Shown here piece after piece: positions 1-6,478 of a stretch of 6,752 nt of DNA (its first letter is position 1; each line of letters opens with the position of its first letter). Made by a program: the position numbers and the translations under genes. The stretch covers positions 1 to 6,752 of the forward strand of contig CAYJJB010000090.1 in the NCBI GenBank assembly GCA_964370405.1, written 5' to 3'. Source of the DNA: SIG603 sp964370405 (GTDB lineage: Bacteria > Bacillota > Clostridia > Oscillospirales > Acutalibacteraceae). The notes under the pieces were generated by a model. The model was not told the origin of the DNA. It saw nothing but the letters and a program-made list of their open reading frames with translations, and did not search any database.

Positions 1-326
1 ATCACAACCCACACCATCAGTATAGAATTTTGCATCAAGTTTAAACACCATGTTAAAGTTTTCAACTGCTATTTGTCATTTGTATAATCTGCAGTTTTAA
101 AGATGATTTCATATATAATTCTACAAAAATGTTTATCATAATTTACGCTACTTTTTCATGCAAGCATAACATCAGACTTTTCCGCAAACAACCAATGCCT
201 AATTTAACAAAGTGCATTTAGCATAAACACTAAATGTAACCGGTATTAATTCAACTCCTAGTTTTTACAACTCATCGAAACATTAATTAACTAAATATAG
301 GTGATGTCACACTCCTGGCATCTATT
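1..326. other. Non-coding region downstream of cdaR
   Basis: AT-rich stretch after the cdaR stop codon with no convincing gene on either strand. The longest small frame noticed (plus strand, about 129-221, 30 codons) has no ribosome binding site and no recognisable product. A TATAAT hexamer on the plus strand at 83-88 lacks a good -35 partner. A weak AT-rich inverted repeat at 215-236 is listed separately. No GC-rich hairpin followed by a T run is visible, so no classic intrinsic terminator for cdaR can be placed. Confidence 0.6.
215..236. repeat. 7-bp inverted repeat, weak hairpin downstream of cdaR
   Basis: CATTTAG at 215-221 and CTAAATG at 230-236 are exact reverse complements separated by 8 bases. 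Read on the plus strand, the stem extends by a G-U and a T-A pair. It lies about 90 bases past the cdaR stop. It could be a poor transcription end signal or an operator half-site pair for a neighbouring gene outside the window. The stem is AT-rich and has no T run after it in the minus direction, so a terminator call is not supported. Confidence 0.3.
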
Positions 327-1472
327 TTAAAAAGTAGTAACATAACCCTCAAAATCCCTAAAAAACCGAATAGCTATATAAAATATTGCACTTCCTTTTG
401 GAGTTCTAACATCGTAAGAAGTTATTTCATATAAACGCTTTAATCTATATTGCAATGTGTTTTTATGCATAAATATTTCTTGTGCTATTAAATTAATTTT
501 CCCATCATACTCGAAATATTTTTCAAGCAACTCTATATTCATTCGTAACTCTTTTGCATTCATATTTTTAAATATTTTATTAAGATATTCTAATTTTGCT
601 TCTTTACTAACCTCATTCGAAAAAAGTTCCATTATTATCTCTTCGTAAAATTTAACTGCATCACTTTCAATACAACCATTATAAGCTTTTTGCGCATATA
701 AAAACGATTTTTGTATATTGTTTTCTTCCAAATACAAATCTACTCCAATTTTATAAAATAATTCATTTTCGTTTTTCACAATATTTTCTATTCTTTCAAT
801 GAACAAATATAAGCTTTCATCTGTTTTTATATCCAACAAACAAATAAGCATATTACCTGATTTAAAAAACACATTTCTTTTGTTTTTTAAAATTTCAGCT
901 TGGATACGCTTTTCACATTTATCTAAAGAATATGTAGAGTTTTTTATTGTATTAAAGCTTGTATGCAAGCTTATTATTAAAACCCTACGTTTTATTGTTA
1001 TATCAACACCCAATGATAAACCCAAATTTATCATATTATCGTTTTGTTCATCGTTTTTTCCATAAAGCCATGAATATATAAAACGATTTTTCGCCATTTC
1101 TTCAAGTTCTTGTTCTTTTGTTCTCATCTGACCAACTATCAAAATTTCAGTCATTTTTTTAACTATTTGGCTTAATTTTGCCACTTGATCATATTCACCT
1201 GTGATACCAATTACACCTATAATCTCATGCTTATACACTATAGGTAAATTCAAACCTCGCTTAATATTTGTATTATTTATATTTTCTTCAACAAAATACT
1301 CCGACAAGTTTTCATCAATAACTTTTTTAGCAATTAAATGATATTGACCTATACGTTTTTCATCTGTACTGGCAATTATAAATCCGGCTTCATTCATTAT
1401 ATTTATATTCGCACCTGTAATATTACTTATTTCCGAAACAATTTCCATTGCACTGTTTTTAGATATTCGCAT
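327..1472 (-). CDS. cdaR: CdaR-type sugar diacid / glycerate transcriptional regulator
   Basis: Cytoplasmic DNA-binding regulator of about 381 residues, matching the roughly 385 residues of E. coli CdaR. Residues about 1-135 form the diacid-recognition (Diacid_rec) domain, with the family motifs TDEKRIG, GLNLPI and GVIGITGE. The middle is a divergent GGDEF-like/PucR linker region. The last 60 or so residues are the PucR-type helix-turn-helix, with the diagnostic HKNTLQYRLKRL helix (E. coli: HRNTLEYRLNRI). CdaR in E. coli activates glucarate, galactarate and glycerate genes including glycerate kinase, which fits the kinase gene two positions upstream. The frame is open to a TTG at 1523, but the ATG at 1472 is preferred: AAGAGG lies 5 bases before it and the family alignment starts there. 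It has its own promoter and lies 90 bases beyond the transporter gene. Read-through from that gene is also possible. The effector and target sites are inferred. Confidence 0.93.
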   Translation of the reverse strand: MRISKNSAMEIVSEISNITGANINIMNEAGFIIASTDEKRIGQYHLIAKKVIDENLSEYFVEENINNTNIKRGLNLPIVYKHEIIGVIGITGEYDQVAKLSQIVKKMTEILIVGQMRTKEQELEEMAKNRFIYSWLYGKNDEQNDNMINLGLSLGVDITIKRRVLIISLHTSFNTIKNSTYSLDKCEKRIQAEILKNKRNVFFKSGNMLICLLDIKTDESLYLFIERIENIVKNENELFYKIGVDLYLEENNIQKSFLYAQKAYNGCIESDAVKFYEEIIMELFSNEVSKEAKLEYLNKIFKNMNAKELRMNIELLEKYFEYDGKINLIAQEIFMHKNTLQYRLKRLYEITSYDVRTPKGSAIFYIAIRFFRDFEGYVTTF

Positions 1473-1477
1473 ATATA

Positions 1478-1483
1478 CCTCTT
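1478..1483 (-). promoter_or_regulatory. cdaR ribosome binding site
   Basis: AAGAGG on the minus strand, 5 bases before the ATG at 1472. It decides the start, because the longer frame beginning with TTG at 1523 would place this site inside the coding sequence and no comparable site precedes that TTG. Confidence 0.7.
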
Positions 1484-1541
1484 GAAGTAAATACTTGTAT
1501 TTATATAAAATTCTCTGCTTCAATTTATCTTAATAAAATAG

Positions 1542-1570
1542 ATTATATCATATTTCGATTTATCAGACAA
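1542..1570 (-). promoter_or_regulatory. Predicted cdaR promoter, extended -10
   Basis: On the minus strand TTGTCT (1570-1565, four of six matches to the -35 consensus) is followed by a 17-base spacer and a perfect TATAAT (1547-1542). TGA directly precedes the -10, giving the extended form TGnTATAAT. The predicted transcript would start near 1535 with a leader of about 60 bases. The -35 overlaps the last codons and stop of the TauE/SafE gene, so cdaR can be expressed independently of the upstream genes, as is usual for a regulator. Confidence 0.65.
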
Positions 1571-2276
1571 TTAAACTAGCACCGGAAATTATCAATAAAA
1601 TATATGTAAGTTTCAAAAAAAACTCCTGCTTTATTTTTTTGTGTAAAGCCCCTCCAACAAAAAGCGCCAATATTAAAAAAGGTATACAAATAGCAGAATA
1701 TGTTAACACTTGATACGTAACATTGCCTGCAAAAATTTCTTGAACAAACACAAAACTATTAATAACCAGCCACACAACAGATAATGTTGCACGTATTGTT
1801 GTTTTGTTTTTTAATACAGCAACAGCGTAAAACACTAACAAAGCTCCACCCGATAAAAACATACCATGAATTATACCTGCACAAATCATAACAATAATTT
1901 GCATAATTTTATTTAATTTAATATCTTTCTTTGAAAACATGCGTTGCAAAGCTATAACGATTATAAAACTTCCATAAAATTTCATTAAAAAACTAAGTGG
2001 CGCAGCACTATATATATACCTGCCCATAAGTGTACCTATTGACATAAACATGATAATTATCAAGGCTTGTTTCACATTAATATGTTTGTAGTTTTTTAAA
2101 GTTAACCCAGCGCTAACAAAAATCGCAACAGCATTAAGCGCTAATTTCGCAGTGTCTGCACCTATTAAAAGCATCGCTGGTGGCATAGCAAGCATTGTTC
2201 CTGCAAAACCAGTTATTGCTTCAACAATATTTGCAAAAAACACTACGCAAAAAAACAAGATGTCTACTATTGTCAT
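1563..2276 (-). CDS. TauE/SafE family anion transporter
   Basis: Integral membrane protein of 237 residues, the usual length for TauE/SafE (formerly DUF81) permeases, with about seven to eight hydrophobic segments across the whole chain. The internal duplication typical of the family is visible. The first repeat has EAITGFAGTMLAMPP at residues 19-33. The second has GIIHGMFLSGGALLVFY at 134-150. Both are glycine-rich turns in membrane helices. Family members export sulfite or sulfoacetate, or move other small organic anions; the sequence alone does not give the substrate. The ATG follows the TAA stop of the glycerate kinase with no bases between, and GAGAG lies about 10 bases upstream inside the kinase gene. 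The two are therefore almost certainly co-transcribed and translationally coupled. That coupling suggests transport of glycerate or a related three-carbon acid, which is inference. Confidence 0.88.
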   Translation of the reverse strand: MTIVDILFFCVVFFANIVEAITGFAGTMLAMPPAMLLIGADTAKLALNAVAIFVSAGLTLKNYKHINVKQALIIIMFMSIGTLMGRYIYSAAPLSFLMKFYGSFIIVIALQRMFSKKDIKLNKIMQIIVMICAGIIHGMFLSGGALLVFYAVAVLKNKTTIRATLSVVWLVINSFVFVQEIFAGNVTYQVLTYSAICIPFLILALFVGGALHKKIKQEFFLKLTYILLIISGASLIV

Positions 2277-3428
2277 TTATTTTAAACTCTCTTCACTAAT
2301 TTTTATAAGGTTAAAAATATTTCGCGCCGTTTTTTGAAGATCTGATTTAGCACGTGTTTTTGCTATCTCGTATGGCACTGCAACACGATTTATGCTAAAA
2401 ATAGCACTTACACCAATTTCATGCATTATATCAGCGTCATCGGCTATATCACCCACAATTGCGATAACAGGAATATTTTTAACTTTTGCTCTTTTGCCTA
2501 TTCCTGCTACTACTTTCCCCCTTGCGCTTTGTCCATCAATTCTACCTTCGCCTGAAATAACAAGCGAACAATTTTCAAGCAAGCCCTCAAAATCAATTGC
2601 ATCTAAAACTACATCTATCCCACTTTGTAATATCGCATTGAAAAACGCAACACAGCCTGCACCCATTCCACCGGCAGCGCCCGCACCTTGTAAATTTAAA
2701 ACATCTTTGTTTAAATCTCGTTTTATAATCTTAGCAAGATGCAAAAGGCCTTTATCCAACANNNNNNNNNNCAACTCTTTATCTCCGTCTCGCAAGCCTT
2801 TTTGCTGCCCAAAAATATAAGTGGCCCCATTTTCTCCGCAAAGTGGATTATTAATATCGCACATTGCAACAATATTAGTTTTTTCAATCCTTTTGTCTAT
2901 ATTGGAAACATCTATTTTATCTATATTTAATAGTGTTGCTCCAACAGGGATAAATTTATTACCTTCTTTATCATAGAAATCCACACCAAGTGCACATGCA
3001 GCACCTGTGCCACCATCATTTGTTGCACTTCCACCCAACGCTATGATAAGCGTTTCAATGTCATTATCTAATGCTTTACTCATAAGTTGTCCAACACCAA
3101 ACGTTGTCGTGTTTTTTGCGCTTTTATTATCCTTAACTAATGGCAATCCAGCTGCCGCTGCCATTTCGACAATGGCTATATTTTTACACTTACCATAAAA
3201 GCCTTTAACTTCTTCATTGTATGGCCCATTAACATTTTGGTAAACAATTTCGCCTCCAATGGCATTTACAAAAGCTTGTACACTTCCCTCACCACCATCG
3301 GCAACCTCTATCTGCACAGCTTCACCATGCAACCATATTTTCTCATACTCTTTTTTAATTATTTCGCCCACTTCTTTGCTTGACATTGTGCCCTTAAAAG
3401 AATCCGGAATAACTACAATTTTATTCAA
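2277..3428 (-). CDS. glxK: Glycerate kinase, type 1 (GarK/GlxK family)
   Basis: Cytoplasmic ATP-dependent kinase of about 383 residues that phosphorylates D-glycerate; the E. coli relatives give 2-phosphoglycerate, entering lower glycolysis. Conserved blocks appear in the family order (numbered from the TTG at 3428): DSFKGTMSS near 9-17, ADGGEG at 43-48, GGSATNDGG at 132-140, CDINNPLCGENGA around 190-202, GAGAAGGMGAG at 248-258 and GEGRIDGQS at 293-301. The frame opens at another TTG (3449), but a perfect AGGAGG lies inside that longer version, 6 bases before the TTG at 3428. Translation therefore starts at 3428 and the protein begins (M)NKIVVIPDSFKG, as in homologues. Ten N (2762-2771) fall after FGQQKGLRDGDKEL. 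The frame reads through them and family spacing suggests little or nothing is missing. It is the first gene after a 187-base gap and abuts the transporter gene downstream. Confidence 0.95.
   Translation of the reverse strand: MNKIVVIPDSFKGTMSSKEVGEIIKKEYEKIWLHGEAVQIEVADGGEGSVQAFVNAIGGEIVYQNVNGPYNEEVKGFYGKCKNIAIVEMAAAAGLPLVKDNKSAKNTTTFGVGQLMSKALDNDIETLIIALGGSATNDGGTGAACALGVDFYDKEGNKFIPVGATLLNIDKIDVSNIDKRIEKTNIVAMCDINNPLCGENGATYIFGQQKGLRDGDKELXXXXLDKGLLHLAKIIKRDLNKDVLNLQGAGAAGGMGAGCVAFFNAILQSGIDVVLDAIDFEGLLENCSLVISGEGRIDGQSARGKVVAGIGKRAKVKNIPVIAIVGDIADDADIMHEIGVSAIFSINRVAVPYEIAKTRAKSDLQKTARNIFNLIKISEESLK
2762..2771. other. Assembly gap of ten N inside the glycerate kinase gene
   Basis: Ten undetermined bases, giving four unknown residues (220-223) between DKEL and LDKGLLHLA. 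Known glycerate kinases have about eight residues between FGPQKG and LDxG. The sequence here already supplies eight without the four unknowns. If the flanks are merged on their shared 2-base overlap (CA on the plus strand), the frame is kept and reads DKELLDKG. The N run is therefore probably a scaffold placeholder, not ten real bases. Confidence 0.9.
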
Positions 3429-3434
3429 AACAAT

Positions 3435-3440
3435 CCTCCT
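3435..3440 (-). promoter_or_regulatory. Glycerate kinase ribosome binding site
   Basis: Perfect AGGAGG on the minus strand, 6 bases before the TTG at 3428. It fixes the start, because in the longer frame from 3449 it would be read as codons for Arg-Arg. Confidence 0.88.
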
Positions 3441-3507
3441 AGATTTCAAATAAACCTTTTTAACTTAAATTAAACAAAATCGAATTGTTGCAATAGAACC
3501 CACTTTA

Positions 3508-3537
3508 ATTTTACACAAAATCTTGATTAAGTGTTAC
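3508..3537 (-). promoter_or_regulatory. Weak candidate promoter for glycerate kinase
   Basis: In the 187-base space between the symporter and kinase genes, GTAACA (3537-3532, four of six) and TAAAAT (3513-3508, five of six) lie 18 bases apart on the minus strand. A start near 3501 would leave a leader of about 70 bases. The rest of the space shows no GC-rich hairpin with a T run, so transcription from the upstream symporter gene may also continue into the kinase. The match is poor enough in an AT-rich region that chance is a real possibility. Confidence 0.3.
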
Positions 3538-3544
3538 GCAAGAT
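3509..3544 (+). repeat. Two degenerate TGTTAC-type repeats upstream of glycerate kinase
   Basis: TTTTACACAAAAT (3509-3521) and TGTTACGCAAGAT (3532-3544) lie 23 bases apart. They match the copy at 6466-6478 upstream of the dipeptidase at 10 and 9 of 13 positions, in the same orientation. They could be weaker binding sites of a shared regulator such as CdaR. Similar TGTTAC strings also occur inside genes (for example near 4553), so this is suggestive only. Confidence 0.25.
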
Positions 3545-3615
3545 ATACTTTGCCAACAGCTTTAAAACGGGCTCTACTGCATCAATTCAACCAAATGACA
3601 GATTTTAAATTCAGT

Positions 3616-5019
3616 TTAAAGTTTATCTACCTCATAATATAGCTCACCTTTGTTAAAATCATATGTTTTTTTACCAAATGTACGTGTTACCAACATACCT
3701 ATAAAGAAAACAACGGCCGTGCCAACCAAAGCTATTGTTAAAAGACCAAGGCCAATTTCGCTTGCTGAATACGCAATAATTGCCGGCATAACAACATAAC
3801 AAGCCGGAACATTTACAGCATTTATCGGACCAAGTTCCTCAAGAACGCTTGTTTTTCTGCCTGGGTCTACCATGCGACAAAGCGCTTGACCTGTTGCATT
3901 TGTACCTGTTAAAGTGCCCCAAATTGCAACTGTACGTTCAAAACCGTGTTTTCCGCCAAAACGTTCACCAAAAAATCTTGTAGCAACATATGTAAACAGT
4001 GCAGCAGCAACAGCAACAATAATAATAGGAACAATCCAGTTGCCAAGTATTTCAAGTGAAATCGCAAGGAATGCAGATGTAACCATCATATCAATACAAA
4101 AGCCTGAAATACGAATTTGTGTTCCACGGTCAAGATATTTACTCCAACCAAATTTAATAATAAAATGACGCATTGCATATGCAACAAGCATTGCATACAA
4201 ATACAAAAACCCTGATAATACTTCACCTGCAAACCCCGGAATGAGCTTTGCCATATCACAAACAAATGAACCTACTACCCAAGCAATTCCCACAAGTGCG
4301 ACGTGAAAAGCCAATGTATCAACATTGCCTGAATGTGTTGTTTCTTTTCCATATACTACTTGTTCGTCTTTTTCATAAAGACCTGTCAGCATACTTCCTT
4401 TTAACTCGCCGGCATGAGGTGCTAAACCTTTTTGTATGCCTTTTTTAACAAGAGGAACACCTAGCAAGAAAGCAACTAAAAAGCCTACAGCCGCAAAAGT
4501 CACACCAACTTGCACAGCATTTGTTGCTCCAGCTGTTTCCATCATTGCCCCGTATGTTACACTTTGTCCAGGACCTTGTGCGAAAGCAAACGGAATTTGC
4601 AATCCATAAACAGGATCCATGCCAAAGAAACCACCGATTAAAACTAAAATCCCAAAACCTATTAACCCTGTAAGTGCATATGGTAATACCCAGAAAAAGC
4701 CCATACCGCAAATGCCAGAAAATTGACTATCTGCAAGACGTTCTTTTAAACTACCTTTTACTTTCTTTTTTCCAAGAACAAGTGGTAAAGTTAAAGCCAT
4801 ATTTGCAAACGAGAAAGTCCACAATTGTCCGGCTATACTTCCAAAATCGCCTACTGTTGCATTTGTAATAACGCCTGTATTCATTATTATAAAACCTATA
4901 ACGCCGCCGATAACACTAGCAGGCACAAGGTTATTCCTTAAAAAAGGCACTTTTGCCCTTAAAACAACGCCAATTATAATAAAAAGACCTGTCCACGCAA
5001 TTGCATTCATACTAATCAT
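3616..5019 (-). CDS. GltS-like sodium:glutamate symporter family protein
   Basis: Polytopic membrane transporter of about 467 residues with hydrophobic segments throughout, somewhat longer than E. coli GltS (about 400). Two glycine-rich re-entrant-loop regions characteristic of the glutamate:Na+ symporter (ESS) family are visible. The first is AQGPGQSVTYG at 147-157, preceded by GMDPVYGLQ and followed by ATNAVQVGVTFAAVG, which parallels LDPLMGL and TNATEVAMACATFG in GltS. The second is WGTLTGTNATGQA at 367-379, followed by ELGPINAVNVPACYVVMPAI. The GGHGTG core of true glutamate carriers is replaced here, so the substrate may be another amino acid or carboxylate. The frame extends to an ATG at 5031. 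The ATG at 5019 is preferred because GGAG stands 6 bases before it; the ATG at 5010 is a further possibility. It lies 34 bases after the dipeptidase stop without an intervening terminator, so the two form an operon. Confidence 0.85.
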   Translation of the reverse strand: MISMNAIAWTGLFIIIGVVLRAKVPFLRNNLVPASVIGGVIGFIIMNTGVITNATVGDFGSIAGQLWTFSFANMALTLPLVLGKKKVKGSLKERLADSQFSGICGMGFFWVLPYALTGLIGFGILVLIGGFFGMDPVYGLQIPFAFAQGPGQSVTYGAMMETAGATNAVQVGVTFAAVGFLVAFLLGVPLVKKGIQKGLAPHAGELKGSMLTGLYEKDEQVVYGKETTHSGNVDTLAFHVALVGIAWVVGSFVCDMAKLIPGFAGEVLSGFLYLYAMLVAYAMRHFIIKFGWSKYLDRGTQIRISGFCIDMMVTSAFLAISLEILGNWIVPIIIVAVAAALFTYVATRFFGERFGGKHGFERTVAIWGTLTGTNATGQALCRMVDPGRKTSVLEELGPINAVNVPACYVVMPAIIAYSASEIGLGLLTIALVGTAVVFFIGMLVTRTFGKKTYDFNKGELYYEVDKL

Positions 5020-5025
5020 AATAAT

Positions 5026-5029
5026 CTCC
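5026..5029 (-). promoter_or_regulatory. Symporter ribosome binding site
   Basis: GGAG on the minus strand, 6 bases before the ATG at 5019. The upstream in-frame ATG at 5031 overlaps this site by sharing its first G and has no good site of its own, so 5019 is the better start. Confidence 0.65.
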
Positions 5030-5053
5030 ATTCAGCCATATTGGCAAATAAAT

Positions 5054-6376
5054 TTAAAATATAATTCCCGCACGAGTTTTTGCTAGTTCATTCATATCTG
5101 TATGTTGACACTGATTACTTGTAATATTTTGCTTGCATATTATATTATACATTTCATCTACTAAAGCAATCATTTTAGTTGTGTTTTCGTCTACTTGTTG
5201 CTGTGTTGGTAAAACACCGTTTTCACATTGTTTTTTGAACTCATTCTCAAGTGGGTCCGCCTTTTCTCTCCACATAGGTTTAAACAAAGGATAGTCTTGC
5301 TCTATTGCATATTGTAAACGCTCAAATTTCCACCACAGGCTCTCTTCTTCAAATTTTTCTTTTGCATAGCTTACACACTTTGGTAAAATCGTGTTCATAG
5401 TAAAAGGTGCAAAAATAGAAAGGCATGGGCATGCAAACGCATTCCAAATTATTACATCGCCCTCTTTTTTTAGTTCTACATGTGTTGCAGCAGCTGTTTT
5501 GCTTGCAGTATCTGTCATAGCATGCATGCAAATAGAAACGTGTAGCCCATCCGCCGGACTCCAACGTGGTTCTATAATTTCACCTTCAAAATGGTCGCGT
5601 TGAATAGTGCGCATTGTATCAATAGTAATATCACCTTTGTTTGCATTTAACAATTTATTTAAGCGCATAAACCTTGGATGCGCTGCTCGGTGTTTTACTG
5701 ACATCACTGTATATGCCTTTGCCCAGTTAAATGGTACATCTTTGCTTATAAACCCTTGTTCATATGCATATTCTTTAACGTCACCGCTATCTTCATCCCA
5801 TTCCTCTTCAATTGAATAACAATTAGAAATTCCAGCAACATCTTTTACTTTTTTTGCAACCCATTTGCGTCTAAATGTCTCAAGTATCCACGCTTCATTT
5901 TTATCAGCAATCAAAAACAAATTGTTATATTTGTGTTCCATGCCAACAGCTGCATTTCCGCCTTGACCATGTTTTTCAAGCAAATCAGTAATTACATGAA
6001 GAGCTTCATACGCAGTTTTTCCTCTTTCCAGACCAAGTCGTAGCAAATCCATGCCTAACAATCCATTTTGCTGTTCTACATCTTGCCTTGCCCAAACGGC
6101 TTCATTACCAATAATAACATTATGTTCATTTATTCCATGTTCAAAACCCCATATCCAATATGGTGTAGACCCCATTACTTTATAAGTATGTTCTACCTGT
6201 GGAATTTCTATGTAGGTGCATTTTACTGTAGTATTGTTTTCATGATCTTGTGCTTCATACACTATTAACGGTTGTGGCTCTGTAATAGGTCTATCACTAT
6301 TTTTCGCAAAAATCACATTTCCACTTTTTGTACTATTGCCAAGTGCGACCATTGTATCGCAAGAATATATGCTCAA
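5054..6376 (-). CDS. Secernin-like C69 family dipeptidase / Ntn hydrolase
   Basis: Predicted N-terminal-nucleophile hydrolase of 440 residues, cutting dipeptides or other amide bonds; no signal peptide is seen, so it is probably cytoplasmic. The nucleophile is expected to be Cys6 in CDTMVALG. The family's NSDRP motif is at 26-30, followed by CTYIEIPQ, WIWGFEHGINEHNV and GNEAVW (90-95). LIADKNEAWILET (155-167), ISNCYSI, RDHFEG near 260 and the secernin-type SICMH near 281-285 complete the pattern. It resembles animal secernins (about 414-425 residues) more than lactobacillar PepD. Bacterial relatives often begin Met-Cys; here five residues (MSIYS) precede the Cys, implying autocatalytic trimming. 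The start is a TTG with AGGAGG 7 bases upstream, and no ATG is available before Cys6. First gene of the block, behind a predicted promoter. Exact substrate unknown; an acylase or amidase role is possible within this fold. Confidence 0.9.
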   Translation of the reverse strand: MSIYSCDTMVALGNSTKSGNVIFAKNSDRPITEPQPLIVYEAQDHENNTTVKCTYIEIPQVEHTYKVMGSTPYWIWGFEHGINEHNVIIGNEAVWARQDVEQQNGLLGMDLLRLGLERGKTAYEALHVITDLLEKHGQGGNAAVGMEHKYNNLFLIADKNEAWILETFRRKWVAKKVKDVAGISNCYSIEEEWDEDSGDVKEYAYEQGFISKDVPFNWAKAYTVMSVKHRAAHPRFMRLNKLLNANKGDITIDTMRTIQRDHFEGEIIEPRWSPADGLHVSICMHAMTDTASKTAAATHVELKKEGDVIIWNAFACPCLSIFAPFTMNTILPKCVSYAKEKFEEESLWWKFERLQYAIEQDYPLFKPMWREKADPLENEFKKQCENGVLPTQQQVDENTTKMIALVDEMYNIICKQNITSNQCQHTDMNELAKTRAGIIF

Positions 6377-6383
6377 AATAAAA

Positions 6384-6389
6384 CCTCCT
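6384..6389 (-). promoter_or_regulatory. Dipeptidase ribosome binding site
   Basis: Perfect AGGAGG on the minus strand (within GAGGAGG), 7 bases before the TTG at 6376. Its spacing supports initiation at the non-ATG codon and therefore a five-residue propeptide in front of the catalytic Cys. Confidence 0.88.
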
Positions 6390-6405
6390 CTAAAATTGTT
6401 TTTTA

Positions 6406-6434
6406 ATTATATCAATTTTTTTAATTATTTTCAT
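6406..6434 (-). promoter_or_regulatory. Predicted promoter of the dipeptidase-symporter operon, extended -10
   Basis: On the minus strand, a perfect TATAAT (6411-6406) is preceded directly by TGA (6414-6412), giving the same nine bases TGATATAAT as at the cdaR promoter. ATGAAA (6434-6429) sits 17 bases upstream as a four-of-six -35. Transcription would begin near 6399 with a leader of only about 22 bases, leaving no room for a riboswitch or attenuator. The weak -35 next to a direct repeat suggests dependence on an activator. Confidence 0.65.
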
Positions 6435-6478
6435 TGTTACAGAAAACAAAACGAGGCACAATATATGTTACACAGAAC
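6435..6478 (+). repeat. Pair of 13-base direct repeats upstream of the operon promoter
   Basis: TGTTACAGAAAAC (6435-6447) and TGTTACACAGAAC (6466-6478) match at 11 of 13 positions. Their starts are 31 bases apart, about three helical turns, so both face the same side of the DNA. The first abuts the predicted -35. With a start near 6399 their centres fall at about -42 and -73, positions typical of activator binding sites. CdaR, encoded at the end of the block, is the obvious candidate ligand, but this is inference. Confidence 0.45.

Noticed and set aside
129..221. 30-codon plus-strand frame in the left non-coding region
   Set aside because: No ribosome binding site, no recognisable features, and length expected by chance.
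234..248. Possible catabolite-responsive element (ATGTAACCGGTATTA)
   Set aside because: One mismatch to the degenerate consensus and located downstream of the last gene, not near any promoter of the block.
301..310. GTGATGTCAC near-palindrome just after the cdaR stop
   Set aside because: Four-base arms with a two-base centre cannot form a terminator hairpin and such short dyads are common by chance.
2392..2820. 142-codon plus-strand frame opposite the glycerate kinase
   Set aside because: Antisense shadow of a well-conserved gene, running through the N gap, with no start signal.
3429..3615. T-box or riboswitch leader in the gap before glycerate kinase
   Set aside because: No T-box antiterminator core, no terminator hairpin with T run, and no recognised riboswitch motif.
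4445..4711. 88-codon minus-strand frame rich in Cys and Trp
   Set aside because: It is an alternative frame fully inside the symporter gene with no family features; the symporter frame is clearly the coding one.
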